From the NCBI GenBank assembly GCA_964598225.1, contig CAZRBG010000032.1, positions 1 to 64,000 of the forward strand: 64,000 nt of DNA, written 5' to 3'. Below the pieces are notes generated by a model. That model was not told where the DNA came from and did not search any database. It saw nothing but the letters and a program-made list of their open reading frames with translations. The position numbers and the translations under genes are program-made. Positions 42,210 through 50,481 of the stretch are shown here, one piece after another (within the stretch, counting starts at the first letter, position 1; the number at the start of each line of letters is the position of its first letter). Source of the stretch: SG8-4 sp964598225 (lineage in GTDB: Bacteria; Planctomycetota; Phycisphaerae; Sedimentisphaerales; Anaerobacaceae).

Positions 42210-44752
42210 AGAGCAAGAAGAGACGCCGCGGGACCGTCTCTGGCAGATCGGGCCCGATAGATCAAGGGCGGGACGCCCTCGCAACGAATGGGCGGGACGT
42301 CCCCGGCACGCCGGGGCGCAGTGCGTTTACCGGCTGGCCTGTGGTAATCGGCTGGCTGGCAATGCTCATCTTCACCATTCACGCCTGCACGCACATGGTT
42401 GCCGCCGGTGATACCTGGGTCGCGATGGCCTGCGGCAGGCACTTCGTCAACCACGGCGTCGATACCGTCGAGCCTTTCAGTGCAAATTCCCACGATCCGG
42501 GGCCGACCAAGGCCGAAGTACGGACCTGGCCCGGCTGGGCTCGCTGGATCACGGACAAGGTCGGTCTCGAAACAGTCAAGAAATGGCATCCCACCGGATG
42601 GATCAACCAGAACTGGCTCACGCACGTGATTTTCTATTCGCTGGTACCGAAGTCGTCATACGCCGACGGCGTGAGTTTCTCGTCAAATGCACTGGTCTAC
42701 TGGAAGTTCGCCATCTACATAATAACTGTGCTCTGCGTCTATTACACGGGCAGACTTTTAGGAGCAAACCCGGCGCTGAGTGCACTCTTTGCGTGCTTTG
42801 CGATGTTCACCGGGCGCTCGTTTCTGGATATTCGTCCGGCAGGTTTCTCGAACATGCTGGTCGCCGTTTTCCTGTTCGTACTCGTTCTGGCGACCTACCG
42901 TAATGTTCTTTTTATATGGCTTCTCGTTCCGGTTACGGTCTTCTGGTGCAACGTCCATGGCGGATATATATACGTTTTCATCATGCTCGCGGCATTCATC
43001 GGACTGAACCTGCCGACGGCCATTCGCAAAACGAATGTTCTCCTTGCATCGCTTGCAGCGTATATCCTGTTTTTGATCTGCTTTGCGATGATAATCAAGA
43101 TGCACGGGGCGCTTATCTTTCTAATGGTGCTCGCTTACGCGATTCTTTCAGGTATCCTTTACCTGTTGAGAGATAAGTTGGTTACTCTCGACACACGTGG
43201 TATCTGCCACACCGTTGGCGCTGCGGTTGCCGCATTTGTTGCAACCATCATCTTCAATCCGTTTCATTTTACCAATCTGACTCATACTTACGTTATCAGC
43301 ATCAGCGAACACGCCGAACGATGGCGGGAAATCCACGAGTGGCACAGTGCTTTCGATTGGGACAACCCCGTGGGTACGGCGGTGCCTTTCCTGGTGATGT
43401 TTCTAATTACGCTGGCGGCAATTGGCGTCTGGACGTTCATACGTACGATGGGACCCCGTTCCGTAGGTCAACGCAGGAAACGAAAAGCGAAGGCCTCCGA
43501 CGAGTATCAATGGCCCAAAATCGACTTGGCCATTGTGGTCATCGCCATGCTCACGATTTACATGGCGATTCGTTCGCGTCGGTTCATACCGATCGCGGCT
43601 GTCGCGGCCTGTCCGGTCATCGCGATGCTCATCGACCAGTCGATCCGTGCCATTTCGGCTACATACAACTTCAAGCGTCGAAATCGGCTTTTCGTTTCTC
43701 CGATGCCCCGCGAACTGCAAATGGGTTTTATCGTCGCAGGCGCCCTGGCAGTCTTATTCTTCGGCACATGGTGGGGGCTTAAATTCAAGCACGTCTATCT
43801 CGATGCCTGGCCGAACGATCCGAAGCTCAGTTCGGTCTTCATGCGTATGACGGCATCGGACGCCAAGCCTTTTTACGCGATGAAGTTTATCAGGGACAAC
43901 AAGTTCGAAGGCAACATGTTCAACTACTGGACCGAGGGGGGGTTCATCGCCTGGGGCCAGAAGAGCGATCCGAACACGGGCAGAACACCTTTGCAGCTCT
44001 TCATGGACGGCAGGGCACAGGCCGCATATAATCGCGAAACGTTCGATCAATGGTCATATATCATGGCAGGGGGCCGCGTCACTTATGACAAACTCGATCG
44101 CATTCGTACCAAAGGAGGTGACTTAACCGCCGATGACTACGAGGAGATGGGCGATTGGATGGACAAACAGATGAAAGCCCCGAATAATAATATATGGGTC
44201 GTTATGATGCCGGCGGTGGTCTTCGGCGGCTCGCGTGACAAAGGCTCTTTTCACGCTTTCAAGGCTCTCGAGCGTCATCCCGACTGGCGGCTGGTCTTTC
44301 TCAACAACCGGCAGAAAGTACTTGTCGATATAACTACCCCTCAGGGCAAGAAAATTTTCGAGGGCATATTTACCGGCGATACGGTCTATCCCGATGAGTA
44401 CCACAAGAATATTATCAGCTCTCATAGCTGGTATCTATATCGCTCGGGTCTGGCCGAAAAAATGCAGGGATTTGAGTTTGCCAGGAAGGCCTTTGAATTG
44501 AATCCTTCGCCGACTCCGCTGTTGGAAGTACTTGCCTACGGTGCTTTGCCTCAATTGAAATCCGAAGTCGACGAGTTCTGCAAAGGCTATCTTAACGAAT
44601 TCGAGGCCAATCAAAGCGCGTGGTCCGGACAGGACGGCTATCGTCTCAAGACTCAGGCGGCCCGATTGATAGCGGCCCATTTCAACGATCGGGCAAGATC
44701 GGCAGAATATACACACGAGTTAAGGCACATAGCCGCAAGCAAGAGGTGGTAA
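42194..44752 (+). CDS. Polytopic GT-C-like membrane protein
   Basis: 852 residues. A charged, probably disordered N terminus of about 50 residues is followed by roughly a dozen transmembrane helices. An extracytoplasmic loop after the first helix holds AAGDTWVAMACGRHF and WINQNWLTHVIFY, in the place where GT-C glycosyltransferases carry catalytic acidic and aromatic residues. The C-terminal soluble part has MFNYWTEGGFIAW and LFMDGRAQAAY, matching the conserved N-W-GGY and F-DGR motifs of bacterial GT-C-like membrane proteins, and ends with a short TPR-like stretch. It is likely a polyprenol-phosphate-sugar-dependent transferase. It overlaps the aminotransferase and abuts a GT2 gene. Confidence 0.7.
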   Translation: MAKPVKSKKRRRGTVSGRSGPIDQGRDALATNGRDVPGTPGRSAFTGWPVVIGWLAMLIFTIHACTHMVAAGDTWVAMACGRHFVNHGVDTVEPFSANSHDPGPTKAEVRTWPGWARWITDKVGLETVKKWHPTGWINQNWLTHVIFYSLVPKSSYADGVSFSSNALVYWKFAIYIITVLCVYYTGRLLGANPALSALFACFAMFTGRSFLDIRPAGFSNMLVAVFLFVLVLATYRNVLFIWLLVPVTVFWCNVHGGYIYVFIMLAAFIGLNLPTAIRKTNVLLASLAAYILFLICFAMIIKMHGALIFLMVLAYAILSGILYLLRDKLVTLDTRGICHTVGAAVAAFVATIIFNPFHFTNLTHTYVISISEHAERWREIHEWHSAFDWDNPVGTAVPFLVMFLITLAAIGVWTFIRTMGPRSVGQRRKRKAKASDEYQWPKIDLAIVVIAMLTIYMAIRSRRFIPIAAVAACPVIAMLIDQSIRAISATYNFKRRNRLFVSPMPRELQMGFIVAGALAVLFFGTWWGLKFKHVYLDAWPNDPKLSSVFMRMTASDAKPFYAMKFIRDNKFEGNMFNYWTEGGFIAWGQKSDPNTGRTPLQLFMDGRAQAAYNRETFDQWSYIMAGGRVTYDKLDRIRTKGGDLTADDYEEMGDWMDKQMKAPNNNIWVVMMPAVVFGGSRDKGSFHAFKALERHPDWRLVFLNNRQKVLVDITTPQGKKIFEGIFTGDTVYPDEYHKNIISSHSWYLYRSGLAEKMQGFEFARKAFELNPSPTPLLEVLAYGALPQLKSEVDEFCKGYLNEFEANQSAWSGQDGYRLKTQAARLIAAHFNDRARSAEYTHELRHIAASKRW
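42266..42316 (+). repeat. Three adjacent palindromes inside a coding region
   Basis: GGGCG-GGA-CGCCC (42266-42278), GGGACGTCCC (42294-42303) and CCCCGGC-AC-GCCGGGG (42301-42316) follow each other in the first 120 bp of the GT-C-like gene. GGGCGGGACG occurs twice as a direct repeat 24 bp apart. The translated product is a low-complexity tail (GRDALATNGRDVPGTPG). Confidence 0.7.
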
Positions 44753-44753
44753 C

Positions 44754-45446
44754 GTGTCAATCAGCGTTTTTTTCCCTTGTTATAACGAGCAGGAAAACGT
44801 TGGGAAAACCATAGAAAAGGCTATAGCGGTTCTGGAGGAACTGAATACCGATTTCGAGGTGATAATAGTCGATGACGGCGGCACCGACGAAACGGGGCGA
44901 ATAGCCGATGAGATCGCAGATAGAGATGACAGGGTGAAAGTAGTTCATCACGGGCGCAACCTTGGGTATGGAGCCGCCCTGCAGTCGGGCTTTAAGGCGG
45001 CCACGAAGGAGCTTGTATTCTATACTGATGCGGACGGTCAATTCGATATAGGTGAAATGCCGCCGCTCTTGGATTTGATGGACCGGCACGACGTTGTAAG
45101 TTGTTACCGGCTGAATCGGCAGGATTCGATCATACGAAAGATCAACGCCTGGTGCTGGACCAAGCTGGTCTGTCTGTTATTCGGATTGAAAATTCGGGAT
45201 ATCGACTGCGCTTTCAAATTATACAAGAGAGAGATATTTGACAAAATCGAGCTATCGAGCACGGGGGCTTTGATTGATGCCGAGATTCTGGCCCGCGCAA
45301 AACGCAGGGGTTACAGCATCGTGCAAAAGGGTGTGCATCACTATCCGCGCAGGGCTGGTGAGCAAAGCGGTGCAAATCTGCGAGTAATCATTCGGGCGTT
45401 TAGGGAATTGTTTCAATTGCACAGTAAAATTCGGCGCCGAGAATGA
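44754..45446 (+). CDS. Family 2 glycosyltransferase, polyprenol-phosphate sugar transferase type
   Basis: 230 residues, GTG start one base after the preceding stop. VFFPCYNEQENVGKTI, IIVDDGGTDETG and YTDADGQFDI (the DxD site) mark a GT-A fold of the DPM1/ArnC-like type, which loads a sugar from a nucleotide donor onto a polyprenyl phosphate. No C-terminal membrane segment is evident. Next to the GT-C-like protein the likely pathway is: this enzyme makes the lipid-linked sugar and the membrane protein uses it. Confidence 0.92.
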   Translation: MSISVFFPCYNEQENVGKTIEKAIAVLEELNTDFEVIIVDDGGTDETGRIADEIADRDDRVKVVHHGRNLGYGAALQSGFKAATKELVFYTDADGQFDIGEMPPLLDLMDRHDVVSCYRLNRQDSIIRKINAWCWTKLVCLLFGLKIRDIDCAFKLYKREIFDKIELSSTGALIDAEILARAKRRGYSIVQKGVHHYPRRAGEQSGANLRVIIRAFRELFQLHSKIRRRE

Positions 45447-45480
45447 GCCTTGGAATCACACTACATGGGGAATGCTGTTT

Positions 45481-47433
45481 ATGCCGGACATGAACAATAA
45501 TAAGGTCAACCTATTTATATACGGGTCACTGCGAGACAGGAGGATTTTTCATTCGGTAAGCGGATTGAGATTTACCCGGAAGGCTTCCAAGATTGACAGG
45601 GAAACTCTTTTTGCCGAGCCGGCACTGCTGGCCCGATATCGCAAGGTAAGCCCGGACAACGTTTACTTCTATGCCATTGCCGCTCGGTCTTCGAGGATAG
45701 ACGGTCTGGTGATCCACGATGTCCCGGCTAAGGCGATGGCGGAGATCGACCGCTACGAGGGCAAGCGATACGATAGAGAAAGCGTTGAGATCAATACGGC
45801 CAGCGGTACGATTAAAGCGGAGGCTTATCTCGTTACTCACGACTCGATGCAGAAGCATTTCGGCGACAGATTCCACGTCAATCTTATACATGAATTGTGG
45901 CTGAGAAAACGGATAGAGAGGTTCATCAAGAAGCACACTCGCCCCGGTGAAAGAACGGTCGACGCCGAATCCGAGCGCCGGGCCGACCGTGAGTTACTTG
46001 CGACTACCGAGCGGGACCTTGTGATGAGCCACTACCACGCGGATGCCGTCAGCGACTACTACCTCGAGCACGAGCTTGACCGACCCAGGCCAAGCATAAA
46101 GCACCTTTATGAAGATCCGGCGGCAAAACCGTTTGTAAGAAACTATCTTGCCCTGGTAATCAAGCAGGTATTGCTGAGCCAGCTTGACGAGTTGATTCAG
46201 TCCGAATACCGCTTCGAGCTCGAACGCATGCGAACGTCGGAAAGATACTTCAAGCGGTGCATAAGCCTGCTCGTTGCACTGCAGATGATGAACGCAAATC
46301 AAAGGGGAGTCGAATTAATAATCGATGAATTTCTCGGGCAAAATCCTTCGAAGGATTACGATTTAATACACTACGTCAAATATGCCGTGAGAGCGTCGAA
46401 CAGTATCTTCGATTATCGCGTGGCTCAGTCGAAGCTCAGTCGAATACGCTCGAATCTCCAGCCGGGGCTGGTGCCGCTGGGGCTCGAGATCGAGCTGAGC
46501 AATGTCGGCGCAGCCGCCGTCGAACCATTGAGAAGCGCCTGGAACGTATCGGATCCCGTTTACGATGGTTTTAAATATTTTTATGATTTCCGACTGGATG
46601 TCCTTTCGTGGAAGCTTGGAGGGTACGTTGATGACCACACCGGTTCGACCGACCGGTCGAGACGCAAAGGCTTTCTGGAACTGGCGCCGGGCAGGCTGAA
46701 CATCGCCGGTGAGCTTTCACGGCCCGCCACGGCCGATCCCTGGCTGCTGAATCAGCTCATCCGGGAGATCGCCAAATTCTACGACGTTCGGCCCCACAGC
46801 CTTCACCTGTCTTTCCAGCTCAGAAAACGTCAGATCGGCAAACAGAAAATCTTGCCGCTGCCTTTTGTAAAATGTCTTCTTATTCTTGGCGGCGGTCCCA
46901 GGCGAAAACAAAGCGGCGGGCTTTGGGTCTCGCGGATGGGCTATGATGAAATAAAAACATACGAGTACGGCGAGGAACTCGTTTTTGCAAGAACGAGCAA
47001 GCGTAAGTGGTTTCTGGGCGAAGACGAAATCGCGAATCAGCCTCCCGCGCAGGCGGTCACACACGTTCAGCAGTACAAGTTCATCCGCCTGGAAAAGGGC
47101 GCCAATTACGAGCCTCTAATCATGTGCCTCAAGGGCCTGCAATTGGCTTACAATCCGGCCGAGTACCTGACCCGCGAGCAGTTGACGTCCAACCCCCGAT
47201 TGCAGCGGCAGTACAACGAACTGAAAAGATGGTCTGCCGAACCGATGGGAATTTCACCCCGGACGATAAAGAGATTCGTCAACGTAGTGCGTGAAGGGCT
47301 TATGAATGAAGGATATCACAAGCCGGTTCACAATCTGCACTACATCGACTGGATCCTCAGTGCAATCGAAAAGAAGCTTCACAAGTTCAACAAAATGCTA
47401 AAAGGCGAGCATCTCGACGAACCGGATCAATGA
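45481..47433 (+). CDS. Fusion of a gamma-glutamylcyclotransferase-like domain with a probable amidoligase (GCS-fold) domain
   Basis: About 650 residues from ATG 45481 (GGGGAA 9 nt upstream); an ATG at 45472 is in frame. Residues 8-125 match the GGCT/AIG2 family: NLFIYGSLRDRRIF at the start and AMAEIDRYEGKRYDRESVEI, with a candidate catalytic Glu. A helical middle region follows. From about 335, LVPLGLEIELSNVG gives a G-x-E-x-E motif and FLELAPGRLNIAGE a second acidic strand, then HSLHLSFQLRK. This order resembles carboxylate-amine ligases of the glutamine-synthetase / glutamate-cysteine-ligase fold. A ligase making gamma-glutamyl amides and a domain cleaving them in one chain is inferred, not shown. 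Last gene of the glycosyltransferase operon. Confidence 0.65.
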   Translation: MPDMNNNKVNLFIYGSLRDRRIFHSVSGLRFTRKASKIDRETLFAEPALLARYRKVSPDNVYFYAIAARSSRIDGLVIHDVPAKAMAEIDRYEGKRYDRESVEINTASGTIKAEAYLVTHDSMQKHFGDRFHVNLIHELWLRKRIERFIKKHTRPGERTVDAESERRADRELLATTERDLVMSHYHADAVSDYYLEHELDRPRPSIKHLYEDPAAKPFVRNYLALVIKQVLLSQLDELIQSEYRFELERMRTSERYFKRCISLLVALQMMNANQRGVELIIDEFLGQNPSKDYDLIHYVKYAVRASNSIFDYRVAQSKLSRIRSNLQPGLVPLGLEIELSNVGAAAVEPLRSAWNVSDPVYDGFKYFYDFRLDVLSWKLGGYVDDHTGSTDRSRRKGFLELAPGRLNIAGELSRPATADPWLLNQLIREIAKFYDVRPHSLHLSFQLRKRQIGKQKILPLPFVKCLLILGGGPRRKQSGGLWVSRMGYDEIKTYEYGEELVFARTSKRKWFLGEDEIANQPPAQAVTHVQQYKFIRLEKGANYEPLIMCLKGLQLAYNPAEYLTREQLTSNPRLQRQYNELKRWSAEPMGISPRTIKRFVNVVREGLMNEGYHKPVHNLHYIDWILSAIEKKLHKFNKMLKGEHLDEPDQ

Positions 47434-47447
47434 CCTCACGTGTCATT
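47429..47447. terminator. Small hairpin between convergent genes
   Basis: AATGAC (47429-47434), 7-nt loop, GTCATT (47442-47447) spans both stop codons of the convergent genes and is followed by TATCTCTTTT on the plus strand. The stem is short, so terminator function is tentative. Confidence 0.3.
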
Positions 47448-47702
47448 TATCTCTTTTGCTTTTTCTTTCAGGATTTTCGCAGTGCGTTGAGCGGCTTCTT
47501 TGCCGAAATCAAGGCACTTGCGCATCCCGGTATTGAAGGATTGCACAAATTCCTGCGAATCAAACTTTGCATGCGGTCCATCGTTTTTGGTGCTTTTGGC
47601 GACCTCGCCGTCAGGCGGAGGCGCCAGAAAATAGATGGCGGTCGCAAAGCCGGCAAGATACACTATGAATGTAAAGACAAGTCTGCTTCTCCATCCCCTC
47701 AC
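47436..47702 (-). CDS. Small single-pass membrane protein, unknown function
   Basis: 88 residues, GTG start at 47702 with AAGGGGG about 9 nt upstream. A signal anchor (LVFTFIVYLAGFATAIYFLA) is followed by a charged helical tail (FGKEAAQRTAKILKEKAKEI). I recognise no family. It converges on the amidoligase-like gene with 2 bp between their ends and looks independently transcribed. Confidence 0.6.
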   Translation of the reverse strand: MRGWRSRLVFTFIVYLAGFATAIYFLAPPPDGEVAKSTKNDGPHAKFDSQEFVQSFNTGMRKCLDFGKEAAQRTAKILKEKAKEINDT

Positions 47703-48105
47703 TAATAAACCCCCTTCTAAAAGCGAAAAATTCAGTATCGGCCGGTCTCGACCGACCGATTATTCTCTTTTCCTCTACTAAATATTTACGATAGAAACTC
47801 GCTTCCTCCAAACTGTAATCGGACTATTGTTTTTTATTACGGCAATTTTCCATTCCCAGATGCGTCAGGACCTTGTAAATCACGGCGTTTGTGCTTGTTC
47901 ATAACTGAGGCTCGTAGAGACAAAACAGTCGCCCGACAACAGGCTTTTTAGATGCTCGTAAGGTGGTGATATTTATAGGACCTCAAAGCTGCGCGACAGC
48001 GGTTTATTTGCCCTTAACGCAATAATTGTGCTTGCATGCTAAACATACTCTAATTTTGGGCCGAGAAACTAACCGGATATATTAGACAGTGGCGGGAACC
48101 AATAA
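47703..48105. other. 403-bp intergenic region without a gene
   Basis: Divergent spacer between the small membrane gene and the HTH-pseudoreceiver gene. It is AT-rich and has many stops in all frames. It contains a near-perfect dyad (TATCGGCCGGTC near 47735 with GACCGACCGATT) and no tRNA-like fold that I can see. It should hold both promoters, but no convincing -35/-10 pair was found. Confidence 0.5.
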
Positions 48106-48684
48106 ATGGCTAAAGGTAAAGACGTACTAACTACAGGCGACGTTGCAAAGATTTGCCATGTTGCCCCTCGAACGGTCTCAAAGTGGTTCGATAACGGCCA
48201 GTTGAAAGGCTATCGAATACCCGGCAGCAAGGACAGAAGAATTCCGGTTAGCGAGTTGATGCGTTTTATGAAAATGCACAACATGCCCACGTCGGCTCTG
48301 GCGGTCGGCAAGATTCGGATACTCATCGCAGACAGCAACGAACAGACCGCTTCGGTGCTCGCCGAGGTGCTTCAGGACAAAGCCGGCTATGACGTGCGCA
48401 CGGCGCACAGCAGCTTCGAGACCGGCAGGGCGTTGCAGAAGTTTACGCCGCACGTGTTGTTGGTGAGCCTGATGGCCGAAGAGCTGGACGCCAAGAGCGT
48501 TTGCCGTGGAATCCGCAACAGCGAAGAGTTGCGGACTATCAAGGTTATCGCGATTGCCAACGAATTGAGTGATTCCGAGCAGCGTGCGCTGATCGAGGAA
48601 GGCTTCGATGGTTACCTGCCGCTGTCAGCCGACGCCGCGGAGGTCATTCATAAGATCGAAGAGGTGACGGCTATAATTTATTAG
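48106..48684 (+). CDS. Regulator: MerR/excisionase-type HTH fused to a degenerate receiver domain
   Basis: 192 residues. The N-terminal HTH (LTTGDVAKICHVAPRTVSKW, then GYRIPGSKDRRIPVSEL) is the HTH_17/BldC-like fold. From about residue 68 a receiver domain begins (IRILIADSNEQTASVLAEVL). The acidic pocket is only partly kept. The phospho-Asp position reads HVLLVSLMAEELD (Ser for Asp), the conserved Thr/Ser is in VIAIANELS (Ala) and the Lys is replaced in GYLPLSAD. It therefore probably does not accept phosphate in the usual way and may act as a constitutive or ligand-controlled switch. Confidence 0.85.
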   Translation: MAKGKDVLTTGDVAKICHVAPRTVSKWFDNGQLKGYRIPGSKDRRIPVSELMRFMKMHNMPTSALAVGKIRILIADSNEQTASVLAEVLQDKAGYDVRTAHSSFETGRALQKFTPHVLLVSLMAEELDAKSVCRGIRNSEELRTIKVIAIANELSDSEQRALIEEGFDGYLPLSADAAEVIHKIEEVTAIIY

Positions 48685-48766
48685 CGCGGTTCGCTGAAGT
48701 TGGCACTCGTGCCAAAAAGCAAGAGTTGCGCCCGCGCCCTTTACATATACGTGTTCGGACAAAATC

Positions 48767-49540
48767 TCAATAGTCCTTGAAGCTCCTCATCCACTCCGGC
48801 CATTCGTCTGGTCTTATGCCGCCTGCCCTTGTCCATGCGCCTGCGGTGTTGCATCGCGTATACCATTTCAAGGTCCATAACTCCTTAAGACCGACCTTTC
48901 TCGTTGACCAGTCCATAAAGAGCATGTTTACGAAGCCGTCATGGCGGTTGATGCAAAAAATACGTATCTCATCGGCGGCGACGCCTCCTCGCGGCTCTCC
49001 TTCATAGCTCGGGGGTCTATCACGTTCGTACGGCTGGGCATCGGCGCGCCAGGTGCCGTCGCCCATGACCGGTATGTTATTCAGGCCCTTGTGATTGATA
49101 TTCCTCCAGTAATCCTCGAGATCGCGACCGCCCCCGGTATCTTCGCTGTCATTGATCCACTCGTTGAGCGAGTAGCTGCCGCGACGGTCTCCGGCGTTTC
49201 CGATGATGGCATAGCGGCGAGGCGCACCTTCCGAAATCGTCTTCGTAGCTGTGGGGCAGTAAAGCAGCTTGTCATTGTCGAGGATTTTGTCACTGCCGCG
49301 GTAGATGCCGGCGAGGCTCATCATCCAATTGGTGCCGCGATAGTCCGGGAATTTCCCGTCGTAATCGTCCGTGTACATTGACCAGATCAGGCCCCATTGG
49401 TTGAGGTTGGCCTGACAAAGCACCGTTTTCGCCTGTTTCCTGACTTTCTGTAATGCCGGCATCAGTATCGCCAACAGCAGTGCAATAATTGCGATGACCA
49501 CCAAAAGCTCGATCAGTGTGAATCCGCGTCGTTCTTTCAT
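48767..49540 (-). CDS. Type II secretion/prepilin-like protein (planctomycete H-X9-DG family style)
   Basis: 257 residues from ATG 49540, which follows a perfect GGAGGCG 4 nt upstream. It opens MKERRGFTLIELLVVIAIIA, the type IV prepilin processing site (G-F-T-L-I-E) and hydrophobic helix, then VRKQAKTVLCQANLNQWGL and YTDDYDGKFPDY, characteristic of the planctomycete prepilin-like family. It ends with a domain containing NMLFMDWSTRKVGLKELW. It would be cleaved by a PilD-type peptidase and assembled as a pseudopilin or surface protein. Many paralogues per genome are typical. Confidence 0.92.
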   Translation of the reverse strand: MKERRGFTLIELLVVIAIIALLLAILMPALQKVRKQAKTVLCQANLNQWGLIWSMYTDDYDGKFPDYRGTNWMMSLAGIYRGSDKILDNDKLLYCPTATKTISEGAPRRYAIIGNAGDRRGSYSLNEWINDSEDTGGGRDLEDYWRNINHKGLNNIPVMGDGTWRADAQPYERDRPPSYEGEPRGGVAADEIRIFCINRHDGFVNMLFMDWSTRKVGLKELWTLKWYTRCNTAGAWTRAGGIRPDEWPEWMRSFKDY

Positions 49541-49707
49541 GATCGCCTCCTTTTTATCCATACTACTATTACTAAGGGCTTTGCGAATAAGCTGACAACT
49601 AATATCTTACCTTCCCCCAGTTTAACGAATCTGCGGTTTCAATTCAACTTCTCGACTTCAAGATCAAGCCGATTCGGAAGCTTTTTATCGTAAAATTCGG
49701 TTTAGGC

Positions 49708-49735
49708 TTGAAAAAAGCGAAAATGACTGTACATT
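49708..49735 (+). promoter_or_regulatory. Candidate rpmB promoter
   Basis: TTGAAA (49708-49713), 16-bp spacer, TACATT (49730-49735, 4 of 6), 58 bp before the rpmB ATG, in AT-rich DNA. Tentative. Confidence 0.35.
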
Positions 49736-49793
49736 CAATTACTTTAACAGAATTTGATACCGGTCTATGCTAAACATTACAGGAGTTTTTTAG

Positions 49794-50060
49794 ATGTCCA
49801 GAGTATGCCATTTTACGGGTAAACGAACGAGGTCGGGCAAAAGTATCTCCCGGCGCGGTAAGGCCAAATATCTCGGCGGTGTCGGCAGGAAGACGACCGG
49901 CATCAGCAAGCGGAAATTCAAGCCGAACATACAGAAAGTACGGGCCGTTGTGGACGGCAAGGTTTGCAGGGTCAAGGTATCAACAAAAGCGATCCGGATG
50001 GGATTGGTTCAGAAACCTCCAAAACGCAATTACAAGCCTCCAGTCAAGTCTGGTGAGTGA
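49794..50060 (+). CDS. rpmB: 50S ribosomal protein L28
   Basis: 88 residues. SRVCHFTGKRTRSGKSISRRG at the N terminus, RKFKPNIQKVRAVVDGK in the middle and VSTKAIRMGLV at the end match L28. Only one Cys is present in the N-terminal region, so this is not the zinc-binding four-Cys form. AGGAG precedes the ATG, and a clear intrinsic terminator follows, so rpmB is its own unit. Confidence 0.96.
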   Translation: MSRVCHFTGKRTRSGKSISRRGKAKYLGGVGRKTTGISKRKFKPNIQKVRAVVDGKVCRVKVSTKAIRMGLVQKPPKRNYKPPVKSGE

Positions 50061-50087
50061 GCAGGGCGTTTAGAAGAGAATTCCGAT

Positions 50088-50118
50088 AGCGAGGTGGGTT
50101 TGTTCTGCCTCGCTTTTT
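50088..50118 (+). terminator. Intrinsic terminator after rpmB
   Basis: Perfect 7-bp stem AGCGAGG (50088-50094) and CCTCGCT (50108-50114) with a 13-nt loop, followed by a run of five T (50114-50118). It ends just before gatC. Confidence 0.8.
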
Positions 50119-50138
50119 GTCTAACGCCGGCGGGTATA

Positions 50139-50447
50139 ATGGCGGAAAAACTCGATAAATCACAGGTACGAAAGGTCGCAAAACTATCCCGGCTGGAGCT
50201 GAGCGAAAAAGAGGTCGAGGAATTTACCGGCCAGCTCAGCGCGATCCTGGATTATGTCGAGAAAATGAACGAACTGGACACGCAGAACGTCGAGCCGCTC
50301 GCCCATTGCCTGCCGATCAGCAATGTTTTCCGTCCGGACCAAATCAGAGAATCCCTGGGCGCCGAAAAAACGCTGGCCAACGCGCCGGATCGAGACGGGA
50401 ACTTTTTCAAAGTGCCGAAAATACTCGATGCCGGCTCCGGGCCGTAG
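50139..50447 (+). CDS. gatC: Asp-tRNA(Asn)/Glu-tRNA(Gln) amidotransferase subunit GatC
   Basis: 102 residues from ATG 50139; an upstream in-frame start lies inside the terminator and is rejected. KSQVRKVAKLSRLELSEKEV and ILDYVEKMNELDT are typical GatC, as is NVEPLAHCLPISNVFRPDQ. GatC stabilises GatA and helps assemble GatCAB, which amidates mischarged Glu-tRNA(Gln) and/or Asp-tRNA(Asn). In this window it is separated from gatA by 1.8 kb containing an esterase gene and an FRG-domain gene. Confidence 0.95.
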   Translation: MAEKLDKSQVRKVAKLSRLELSEKEVEEFTGQLSAILDYVEKMNELDTQNVEPLAHCLPISNVFRPDQIRESLGAEKTLANAPDRDGNFFKVPKILDAGSGP

Positions 50448-50481
50448 GAGTCGGAGTCAATGAATAAGGAGGTGCCTGACA

